NCBI GenBank assembly: GCA_937902925.1
Contig: CALFNN010000077.1
Location: 1 to 64,000, forward strand
Source of the DNA: an uncultured Opitutaceae bacterium
GTDB taxonomy: Bacteria > Verrucomicrobiota > Verrucomicrobiia > Opitutales > Opitutaceae
DNA length: 64,000 nt
Reading direction: 5' to 3'
Under the pieces are notes generated by a model, which saw only the letters and a program-made list of their open reading frames with translations, did not search any database and was not told where the DNA came from. How positions within the stretch are numbered: position 1 is the stretch's first letter; each line of letters starts with the position of its first letter. This document shows positions 56,992 through 64,000 of the stretch, piece by piece. The translations under genes were made by a program, and so were the position numbers.

Positions 56992-59900
56992 TTACAAATC
57001 GAAGGTCGCGCTGAAGATAAACTGTCGCGGATCGACAATGCGAAGACTGGCCGGAGTGCCGTCAGGGAAAGCGGATGTCGCCTGCAGACGCCCGCCCTCC
57101 TGAATGTTTTTCGCGTTGAGCTGGAAGGTGGCGCCGATCTTGTCGCCCCAAAGCTTCGTCCGGTAACCGATGAACGCGTCGAAGTAGAAGTGCGCCGGAT
57201 CGTAAATCGGGCGATTGGGATCGAGGGCGGTGATCACGGCAGGCAGCGACTGGAGGCCATAGTTGCCGATCGAACCCTTGTCTTCCCAGCGCAAGGCGCC
57301 GCCGACGTTGACGTTCTTCCAGATGCGATGCTCGGTGATGCCGGACAGCCGGAAGTTGGTGCTGATGCGCACGCCATATTCGCGGATGCTAGGCTTCGGC
57401 TTGCCCTCCTGGGCATGGATCACGGCATACGGCGCTTGCACGAACGTTTGGAAGTTCTGTTCCGCCGTCTGTGAACCGCCGTAGTTTGTGGTCCACCAGC
57501 TCACCGGACCATCGTCCGCGGTCCCCAGAACGTGATCGGCCCCGCGTGGGTCCTTGATTGTCGTCCAGATCGGCATGCGGAGGTCGATCCACTGCTGCAC
57601 GGAGGCTGAGACGTTGGATGTGATCGACTGGGTCTGGGTGACAGAGCCCGCCACCGTCCAGAACCGGGTGGGGTTGTAATTCAACTCAAGCTCGTTGCCT
57701 TGGGCCAGCACGTCATTGGTCGCGGCGATCGGAGGCGACTGAAGACGGAGCGCATCGTAGAGCGTCTGGCTCAGGCCGATTTGCTTGAGCACGTCGGTGT
57801 TGAGTTGGTCCGTCGTCCAGTCGGGATGCTGGGCGGTGGTCCAGTCGAGGGCCCGGTTGTAGAGTTGGAAGGGATCCGCCTGCGAAGCGTCGTGACGCAG
57901 CACACGTTGCGCGATGGTGTTCGCGTCGCCGTTGCGGGCGTTGAGCGATTTGTTGATGTAGTGGTTCACCCGGATGACGAATTTCCCATCAAATGCATTG
58001 AGCGTGAATCCGTAGTCCTTGCCCTGGCCGGAGGCGTTGGGGAGCGGGTGGAGAAACAAATCCTGCGCCGGCGTCTGCGGCGTGAAGCTGTCCGACGTAT
58101 TGTAGCTGATGGAGAGGCCGCCGAGAAGGTTGGCGAAGAAATGACCCGCGCTCCCGGCATTGTTCATCCCGTTGAGGAAGGACATGTCCCGGAAGGGCTT
58201 GATCACGGCGCCCGAGGTCTTGGTTTTGCCCTGGTTTTCCCGCCAGTTGACGCTCGACCAGTGGTTGAAGTTGTCGTAGTTATACGTGAGGCCGTCGGCG
58301 TTGAGCAGGCCCACCGTATTGCCGAATTTGACCCCGATCTTGTCTTCGCGCAGGCCGAACGTGGTCACGATGCGATCGTTGAGGAAGTGGCTTTGCACGA
58401 CGGCGCCCAAGGTTTTCTGGATGGTCTTGGAGTTACTGCCACCGCCGGCGTTGTCCGTGCCGGCGTCCTCGGCCATCAACGCGGGCTCGTGGTTGAACAC
58501 GCCCGAGGAAAGCACCGGGATGCCGCCGGGGATCGAGGCATAGCCGCCCCACGTGAACGGATAGGTGCCATATTTGAATCTCGTCGCCGCGTAGTCCATG
58601 TTCGAGCCGACGTTGTCGCCGACATAGTAACGGAAATAGGACTGCCGGAGCGTGGCGGGATTCCAGACGTGGCTGTCCGAAATGCCGTCGCGGTAGCGAT
58701 ACTGGCGCTGAATCCGGTATTTGTATTCGTCGTAGCCCGTGAATTGATGCAGCCCCAGCCATTTGAGCGCGTTTTCCTCGTGGGTGAGGTCCAGCTTGTA
58801 GGCGACTTGGGCGCGATAAGTGTCCCACTTGTAGGGTTGCCGCGTGGTCGCGGGCGCATCGGTTCCGATGAACGTGCGCAGGAAATAAGGATTGGGCGTG
58901 CCGTCGAGCAGCCGTTCGTTGACATCGACGATCAGCTGTCCCGAGGCACCGTTCTGATTGGCGTCGCCAAGGATATTCCGCGCATAACGCAGCGCGTCTT
59001 CACGGAAGAACGCGCCCTGAAAGGCGAGCGTCTGGCGCGGCGTGTTCAGGATGATCTGGTCGACCTGGAGGTTGGTGGTGAGCGTGCGATCGGCGATGCG
59101 GTTGGGCGCCGACGTATTGAGGGACGTCCAGTCATACATCGACTTGTCGCTGACGGTCGGCGTGGTCGTGAACAGGGGTTGGGCCGTGATGTGCCCCAAC
59201 GCGACACCCGCCGCGCCGCTCGAGCTGAGCATACGCATCGAACCCTGGCCATTGGCGATCGGGGTGAACGGATTGGCCGTCGGGCTGTTCGTGTTGGGGG
59301 TCGTCCAATAACCCAAGCCGGATTGATCGACGTAAACCTGGCTGCGGGTGCTGCCCGTGAAGGTGCCGAGGAAGTAGTCGGGCAGCCCGGTGGCGTTGGT
59401 AAACGTGCCAACGGTGGCGCCATTGAGATGAACCTGCTCGGTGATGGGATCCCACGTGGGCTTGCCGCTTTTCAGCCAGTAGGAGATCTGGTCGCGCGGC
59501 GGGGCCGCGTTGGGCCGGTTGCCGTTCATGCGATAGTAGGAGTAGGAAGCCGAAATCGTCGTCAGCTTGAACGGCTGGAATTTGACCATGGTGTTCCATC
59601 GCACCGTGTCCGTGCCAGACGGCTTGCGGATGTAACCATCGTGCTGGAAGGCGCCGCTGGCGCGGAACGCCAGTTTGCCCTTCACCAACACGCGATTCAG
59701 GTCGAGTTGTGTCCGGTAGCCACCGTAGCTGTCGCCGCGGACCTGCGCTTGCGAGCGGTCGCGCGTGAGGTTGGCGGAGGCGGGGACCTGATTGACGGTG
59801 CCGGCTGGACTGCCGAGGCCGAAGACGTTGGCGTTCGGGCCGCGACTGACCTCGATCCCGTCGATGGCCAGCGGATCGACGGGGTTGCGGCCCATCGTTT

Positions 59901-60471
59901 CAAAATTTCCCATCGAGACGTTGGCGGCGCCGATGCCGCGGACGCGATTGGCGCCCTGCGGATTCATCTCCACGTTGTCGGTGTAGCTGCCGTTGCGGTC
60001 GACGGTGAAATCGGTGTAGGTGCCGGTGCCCTCGGTGTTCGCGGTGTAGAGGAACACGTCGTTGATATCGAGCATCGCGAAGTCCTGCATCTGCTCCTTG
60101 GTCACCACGGTGATGGATGCGCCCAAGTCCTCGATCTTCGAGTTGAAGCGCGTTCCCGACATGGTGTTCGATGCGTAGTAACCCTTGGTGTCGGTGCTTA
60201 CTTCAAAGGGGGAGAGAACGACGGTGTCGCCGGTTTTGCCGGCCGCGGTTTCCTCGACCGGGACGGACTTTGCCTGGTCGGCTTGCATGGCGGCGAGCTC
60301 GTCGGCGTCGAGCCTGCCATTCTTGTTTTTGTCGTATTTCGCCAGAGTGGCGGCGTCAGGGCCGCTCGCGGGCGCCGTTTGGGCGGGAGAGAACGAAGCG
60401 CCGAACGTCAGACAGGCCGACGCCAAAAGCAGGCGTCGCAAGGCAGGTAGGTTTGCTGGAGGTAGGTTCAT
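56992..60471 (-). CDS. TonB-dependent receptor with N-terminal EF-hand (array member 3)
   Basis: A 1159-residue outer-membrane receptor, close paralog of member 2. Signal peptide at residues 1-31 (RRLLLASACLTFGASFSPAQ), EF-hand loop at 47-58 (DKNKNGRLDADE), TonB-box-like DTVVLSPFEV, plug with SGTRFNSKIEDLGASITVVT and GIEVSRGPNANVFGLGSPAG, and a barrel ending FIFSATFDL. It is the first gene of the array in the direction of transcription, but each member has its own terminator, so they are likely separate transcripts. Upstream lie a near-perfect GGACA-N2-TGTCC palindrome and a GACACGTG box. Cargo unknown. Confidence 0.95.
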   Translation of the reverse strand: MNLPPANLPALRRLLLASACLTFGASFSPAQTAPASGPDAATLAKYDKNKNGRLDADELAAMQADQAKSVPVEETAAGKTGDTVVLSPFEVSTDTKGYYASNTMSGTRFNSKIEDLGASITVVTKEQMQDFAMLDINDVFLYTANTEGTGTYTDFTVDRNGSYTDNVEMNPQGANRVRGIGAANVSMGNFETMGRNPVDPLAIDGIEVSRGPNANVFGLGSPAGTVNQVPASANLTRDRSQAQVRGDSYGGYRTQLDLNRVLVKGKLAFRASGAFQHDGYIRKPSGTDTVRWNTMVKFQPFKLTTISASYSYYRMNGNRPNAAPPRDQISYWLKSGKPTWDPITEQVHLNGATVGTFTNATGLPDYFLGTFTGSTRSQVYVDQSGLGYWTTPNTNSPTANPFTPIANGQGSMRMLSSSGAAGVALGHITAQPLFTTTPTVSDKSMYDWTSLNTSAPNRIADRTLTTNLQVDQIILNTPRQTLAFQGAFFREDALRYARNILGDANQNGASGQLIVDVNERLLDGTPNPYFLRTFIGTDAPATTRQPYKWDTYRAQVAYKLDLTHEENALKWLGLHQFTGYDEYKYRIQRQYRYRDGISDSHVWNPATLRQSYFRYYVGDNVGSNMDYAATRFKYGTYPFTWGGYASIPGGIPVLSSGVFNHEPALMAEDAGTDNAGGGSNSKTIQKTLGAVVQSHFLNDRIVTTFGLREDKIGVKFGNTVGLLNADGLTYNYDNFNHWSSVNWRENQGKTKTSGAVIKPFRDMSFLNGMNNAGSAGHFFANLLGGLSISYNTSDSFTPQTPAQDLFLHPLPNASGQGKDYGFTLNAFDGKFVIRVNHYINKSLNARNGDANTIAQRVLRHDASQADPFQLYNRALDWTTAQHPDWTTDQLNTDVLKQIGLSQTLYDALRLQSPPIAATNDVLAQGNELELNYNPTRFWTVAGSVTQTQSITSNVSASVQQWIDLRMPIWTTIKDPRGADHVLGTADDGPVSWWTTNYGGSQTAEQNFQTFVQAPYAVIHAQEGKPKPSIREYGVRISTNFRLSGITEHRIWKNVNVGGALRWEDKGSIGNYGLQSLPAVITALDPNRPIYDPAHFYFDAFIGYRTKLWGDKIGATFQLNAKNIQEGGRLQATSAFPDGTPASLRIVDPRQFIFSATFDL

Positions 60472-60620
60472 GGTTGGGGACTAGTTTTTGCGGGATAGCT
60501 GCGCAGTGAGACGTCGGTGTTAACGTGGTGAGAGGACGGCGGACAACGACGTGTCCGCCGGATAACCGGCGCAGCGCGGAAAGGGGGCGTGAAAGCACGC
60601 AGAAGTTGGGGCTGGAGCAA

Positions 60621-60636
60621 TCGGACAGGTGTCCGA
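60621..60636. promoter_or_regulatory. Near-perfect palindrome, candidate operator of TonB receptor 3
   Basis: TCGGACA, GG, TGTCCGA: seven-base half-sites pairing perfectly around a GG centre, 150 bases before the gene. It shares half-sites and spacing with the palindrome before receptor 1 (52595-52608). Confidence 0.5.
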
Positions 60637-60663
60637 GGGGGACGCGAAAACCGAATCGGAAAA

Positions 60664-60679
60664 TTTTACACGTGTCAAA
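60664..60679 (-). promoter_or_regulatory. TTTGACACGTG box upstream of TonB receptor 3
   Basis: Minus strand TTTGACACGTGTAAAA, containing TTGACA and the palindromic core ACACGTGT (60668-60675). The same box precedes receptor 2 and a variant precedes receptor 1. Confidence 0.4.
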
Positions 60680-60750
60680 CTTTGGAACACGCCGTCGCAT
60701 TTCCCGCTCTCACGGAGAGCCGGCGCGGTCGGCGAGACGTGCGCCGAGCC

Positions 60751-62664
60751 TCAGCTCTTTTTCTTGTCGGGGAGCGCGCGGGTGGCGACCTCGGTCTTGA
60801 GCTTCGCCACCAAGGCGTCGGCTGTCATCACTCCTTCGTCGCCGCGGGCGCGCGAACGGACCGAGACGCTGTTCGCCTCGGCCTCCTTCTGGCCGATCAC
60901 GAGGGTGTAGGGCACCTTGTCGAGTTCGGCGCGACGGATCTTGGCCCCGAGCTTGTCGGAGTGCTCGTCGAGCGTCGCGCGAAGGTTTTCGCCGCGCAGC
61001 TTTGCCAGCAATGCCCGCGCATAGTCATTCACCTTGTCGCTGATCGGGACGAGACGGACCTGCTCGGGCGCGAGCCATGCCGGAAAATCGCCCGCGAAGT
61101 GCTCGATGAGCACGCCACAGAATCGCTCCATCGAGCCGAACGGCGCGCGGTGGATCATTACCGGCCGGTGCGCCTGGTTGTCGGCGCCGATGTAGGAAAG
61201 GTCGAAGCGGACGGGCAGGTTGTAGTCCACCTGCACCGTGCCGAGCTGCCACTCGCGGCCGATCACGTCCTTGATGACGAAGTCGATCTTCGGCCCGTAG
61301 AACGCGGCCTCGCCAGGCTCCTCGGTGAACGGCACGCCGAGGGTCTTCGCGGCCTCGCGACAGGCGTTTTCCGCCTTGTCCCAGTTCGCGGCCTCGCCGG
61401 TGTATTTGTTGGAATCGGGGTCGCGCAGGCCGACGCGCACGCGGTAGTCGGCCATGCCGAGCGTGGAGAGGACGATCTTTACGAGCGAAAGACATCCGAG
61501 CACCTCGGCGGCGACTTGTTCCTCGGTGCAGAAGAGATGCGCGTCGTCCTGCGTGAAACCGCGGACGCGGGTCATGCCATTGAGCTCGCCGCTCTGTTCC
61601 CAGCGGTAAACGGTGCCGAATTCCGCGAGCCGCACGGGAAGGTCGCGATAGCTGTGCGGCTGCGAGGCGAAGATCTTGATGTGATGCGGACAGTTCATCG
61701 GCTTCAGCATGAAGCCGTCGAGGAGCTGGGCGTCGGGCTTCACGCGGTCGGCCGTGATGGTCTCCTTGCCGGTGCGCGCGTTGACCTGGTCGCGCAGGTG
61801 CGACGACACGGCGTCGAGCCGGGCGAACACCTCGGCGCACGAGCAGTTTTCCTTGAGCGCCTTCGCGAGCGACTCGTTTTCGATCACGGGCGAGAACTGC
61901 GATTCCTTGTAGTAGGGGAAATGGCCGGAGGTCTTGTAGAGCTCGAGCTTGCCAATGTGCGGGGTGAACACCTGCGAGTAGCCCTGCTTGCGCAGCTCCT
62001 CGCTGATGAAGTTCTGCAGCTCCTGGCGGATGATCGAGCCGTTCGGCGTCCAGAGGATGAGCCCCTGGCCGACGTCCTCGTCGATGTGGAAAAGCTTCAA
62101 GTCCTTGCCGAGCTTCCGGTGGTCGCGCGCCTTGGCCTGCTCCTGCTGCTCCAGGTAGGCGGCGAGTTCGTCCTTGGTCGGAAACGCGGTGCCGTAGATC
62201 CGCTGGAGCTGCTTGTTCTTCTCATCGCCGCGATGGTAGGCACCCGCGATGGAGAGGAGCTTGAACGCCTTCAGCTTCGAGGAATAGCGGACGTGCGTGC
62301 CCGCGCAGAGATCGACGAATTCGCCGTTGGTGTAGAACGAAATCTTTTCGCCCTCGGGGATATCGGCGAGCCGGCCGAGCTTGTAGCGTTCCTGACCGCG
62401 TTGCTTGATGATCGCCACGGCCTCGTCGCGCGAAACCTCCTTGCGGAGGAACGGCTGGTTTTCGTCGGCGATCTTTTTCATCTCGACCTCGAGCTTCGCG
62501 AGATCCTCGGCGGTGAATTTGTGGTCGAGATCGATGTCGTAGTAGAAGCCGGTGTCCGTCGGCGGGCCGATGTCGAGTTTGGCCTCGGGGAAGAGGCGGA
62601 GAATGGCGGTCGCGAGGATGTGCGACGCCGAGTGGCGGAGTTCTTCGAGCGGAGTCATGGACAT
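60751..62664 (-). CDS. thrS: Threonyl-tRNA synthetase without TGS domain and with a 59-residue insertion
   Basis: A 637-residue ThrRS, charging tRNA(Thr). The N-terminal TGS domain of most bacterial ThrRS is missing: the protein starts almost directly at the editing domain (HSASH at 11-15; Cys120 and His124 in DLCAGTH). The class II core has motif 2 in GTVYRWEQSGELNGMTRVRG, the zinc ligand Cys324 in KPMNCPHH, and the anticodon-binding domain from about 530. Compared with the usual form, where the GHF.YY segment leads directly to KPMNCP, about 59 residues (259-317) are inserted, with ENCSCAEVF and Arg/Ala-rich helices. The start at 62664 is the first ATG; a second lies two codons on. cysS is upstream on the same strand. 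Confidence 0.93.
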   Translation of the reverse strand: MSMTPLEELRHSASHILATAILRLFPEAKLDIGPPTDTGFYYDIDLDHKFTAEDLAKLEVEMKKIADENQPFLRKEVSRDEAVAIIKQRGQERYKLGRLADIPEGEKISFYTNGEFVDLCAGTHVRYSSKLKAFKLLSIAGAYHRGDEKNKQLQRIYGTAFPTKDELAAYLEQQEQAKARDHRKLGKDLKLFHIDEDVGQGLILWTPNGSIIRQELQNFISEELRKQGYSQVFTPHIGKLELYKTSGHFPYYKESQFSPVIENESLAKALKENCSCAEVFARLDAVSSHLRDQVNARTGKETITADRVKPDAQLLDGFMLKPMNCPHHIKIFASQPHSYRDLPVRLAEFGTVYRWEQSGELNGMTRVRGFTQDDAHLFCTEEQVAAEVLGCLSLVKIVLSTLGMADYRVRVGLRDPDSNKYTGEAANWDKAENACREAAKTLGVPFTEEPGEAAFYGPKIDFVIKDVIGREWQLGTVQVDYNLPVRFDLSYIGADNQAHRPVMIHRAPFGSMERFCGVLIEHFAGDFPAWLAPEQVRLVPISDKVNDYARALLAKLRGENLRATLDEHSDKLGAKIRRAELDKVPYTLVIGQKEAEANSVSVRSRARGDEGVMTADALVAKLKTEVATRALPDKKKS

Positions 62665-62689
62665 GGTCGGAAAGGGATTTTGTCTGAGG

Positions 62690-62762
62690 GTAGGGGCCGA
62701 CCTCCGGGCGGCCCGTGGGCGAGCGAATTCCCTGAACGGCCCGCCCGGAGGTCGGGCCCTAC
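62690..62762. repeat. Long imperfect inverted repeat between thrS and cysS
   Basis: Arms of about 24 bases (62690-62713 and 62738-62762, core CCGACCTCCGGGCGG and its complement) flank a 24-base centre. It ends close to both genes and resembles a REP-like intergenic repeat unit rather than a terminator, since no T-run follows. Confidence 0.6.
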
Positions 62763-62769
62763 CTGTGAG

Positions 62770-64000
62770 TCATTTCTTCAGCGGTTCGAGTTTGTAATCG
62801 GTTTTGCCGTCGAGCATCGACCAGCCGGCGGCGGCGAGTTCCCTGCGGAGGCCGTCGGCGGTGGCGAAGTCCTTCGCCTGTTTCGCGGCCCAGCGTTTTT
62901 CGGCGAGAGCGGTGATGGCGGAAGGAATCGATGATTTTGGCTTTTCGAGTTTGAATCCAAACACCTGAATCACGAGTTCGAGAGCAGAAAGGTGGGCCGA
63001 GATTTTCTCTTTTGGAAGCCCACCGCCGCGGATCACTGTGAAAGCTGAATGCAGTTCGCCAAGAGCTTTGGGGAAGTTCAGATCATCACAGAGTGCTGCC
63101 AACGTGCTATCAAACAGATCGGATGGAGGTGCGGGGGTAGGGTCGATTGCGTTAGAAAGAAGCCCTTGGAACCAACGAATTCCTGTCAGCGCTTCTTCAG
63201 CGTCGTGGAGTGATTTCAAGGTGAAGTTGAGCTGCTTTTTCGGATGACCTGAAAGCAACGCGTAGCGCACGGCCATCGGCGAGTAACCTTTTTCGACGAG
63301 GTCACTGAGTGTGTAGTAATTTCCCTTGCTCTTGCTCATCGTCGTGCCGTCGACGAGCAGGTGTTCGCTGTGATACCAGTGACGGGAAAAGAGCTGGCCA
63401 TTGCAGCACTGGCTCTGGGCGATCTCGTTTTCGTGATGCGGAAAGAGCAGGTCCACGCCGCCGGTGTGGAGGTCGATCGTCTCGCCAAGATGTTTCTTGA
63501 TCATCGCACTGCACTCGATGTGCCAGCCGGGCCGGCCTTCGGACGCGCCACGCGGGCCGGGCCACTTCACGTCGCCGTCGTCCTCGGGCTTGTAGGCTTT
63601 CCAGAGCGCAAAGTCCGAGACGGAATCCTTGTGGTCGGAGTCGAACGCGGAGTTGGTGATCTTGAGTTCGCGTTCCTTGATCCGTGAGAGCGCGCCGTAT
63701 TCGCGAAACGAGCTGATTTTGAAATACACCGAGCCGTCGGCGGCGCGGTAGGCGTTTCCCTTCTCCATCAGGCATTCGATCATGTCGACCTGCTCGCGAA
63801 TGTGGCTCGTCGCAGTCGGCTGCTCGTGCGGATCAAGGCAGTTCAGGGCCTTGCAGTCGGCCCAGAATTTCTCCGTCCATTTTTTTGTGATCTCGGCGAG
63901 CGGGCGGCCTTCCTTTTTGCTTTGGCCGATGGTCCGGTCGTCGACGTCCGTGAGATTGCGGACGTGCTTCACCTTGTCCGCGCCGAACTCGAGTTCGAGC
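62770..64000 (-). CDS. cysS: Cysteinyl-tRNA synthetase, C-terminal part (cut by window edge)
   Basis: About 410 codons are visible; the N-terminus with the HIGH motif lies outside the window. The open frame continues past 63972 to the edge ([19 protein letters not shown]). Family features: [11 protein letters not shown], the zinc-binding region [15 protein letters not shown] and [13 protein letters not shown], the KMSKS loop as TTMSKSKGN, then the helical DALR-like domain. It charges tRNA(Cys) in the cytoplasm. The coding DNA between about 62930 and 63330 is visibly less GC-rich and uses more A/T-ending codons than the flanking genes. thrS follows after a short repeat-containing gap. Confidence 0.93.
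   Translation of the reverse strand, partial: LELEFGADKVKHVRNLTDVDDRTIGQSKKEGRPLAEITKKWTEKFWADCKALNCLDPHEQPTATSHIREQVDMIECLMEKGNAYRAADGSVYFKISSFREYGALSRIKERELKITNSAFDSDHKDSVSDFALWKAYKPEDDGDVKWPGPRGASEGRPGWHIECSAMIKKHLGETIDLHTGGVDLLFPHHENEIAQSQCCNGQLFSRHWYHSEHLLVDGTTMSKSKGNYYTLSDLVEKGYSPMAVRYALLSGHPKKQLNFTLKSLHDAEEALTGIRWFQGLLSNAIDPTPAPPSDLFDSTLAALCDDLNFPKALGELHSAFTVIRGGGLPKEKISAHLSALELVIQVFGFKLEKPKSSIPSAITALAEKRWAAKQAKDFATADGLRRELAAAGWSMLDGKTDYKLEPLKK

Noticed and set aside
53233-60450. Very long plus-strand frames opposite the TonB receptors (also at 16000-18210 and 50212-52131)
   Set aside because: They mirror strongly supported receptor genes and have Arg/Val/Asp-rich shadow composition, no start signals and no recognisable domain.

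Overview
The window is GC-rich chromosomal DNA from a Gram-negative bacterium, most likely a verrucomicrobium of the Opitutaceae type. The basis is the set of very large TonB-dependent receptors with a VVLSPFEV-like TonB box and a terminal ATFDL, the exported amidases, the ECF sigma/protein kinase/TPR architecture common in the Planctomycetes-Verrucomicrobia group, and the mix of housekeeping genes. No rRNA, tRNA, CRISPR array, transposase or phage gene was seen. The genus is inference; no database was searched.

Layout. 1-8.9 kb (minus strand) is a probable operon: an RND efflux adaptor and pump followed by three exported amidase-signature hydrolases, the last cut by the window edge. 9.3-13.5 kb (plus) holds three exported acetamidase/formamidase-family proteins. 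13.7-15.7 kb is a membrane-TPR protein. 15.8-18.2 kb (minus) is a TonB-dependent receptor. 18.4-23.3 kb holds gmhA, recF, a TauE/SafE-type permease, ruvC and a SulP transporter. 23.3-27.1 kb (minus) is a hybrid histidine kinase and ferrochelatase. 27.3-36.3 kb is an ECF sigma factor, a Ser/Thr kinase-TPR protein, an exported Ig-like protein and a frameshifted NHL-repeat protein that share a C-terminal module. 36.3-40.3 kb has a small hypothetical gene, gpmI and aspS. 40.8-47.2 kb is an ammonium locus: three PII (GlnK) genes, two Amt transporters and an inverted KdpD-like sensor kinase. 47.3-48.8 kb is another membrane-TPR protein. 48.9-60.5 kb (minus) is a tandem array of three TonB-dependent receptors of about 1160-1185 residues. 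60.7-64 kb (minus) is thrS and a truncated cysS.

How it may fit together. The best candidate for an undescribed system is the amide island at 1-18 kb. Upstream of the pump-amidase operon, of each acetamidase-family gene and of the 15.8 kb receptor sits a sigma-54-like promoter (TGGCAY-N5-NNGCT) followed by GCCAATCG. In four of the five copies the spacing is exactly 27 nt, which puts the conserved block at the predicted start of transcription. The ammonium genes also have sigma-54-like promoters. Together this suggests a nitrogen-responsive system that takes up a compound, breaks amide bonds in the periplasm and recovers ammonium. This is a hypothesis from sequence only.

A second novelty is a canonical EF-hand loop between the signal peptide and the TonB box of all three tandem receptors, along with shared upstream boxes that may be promoters or operators.
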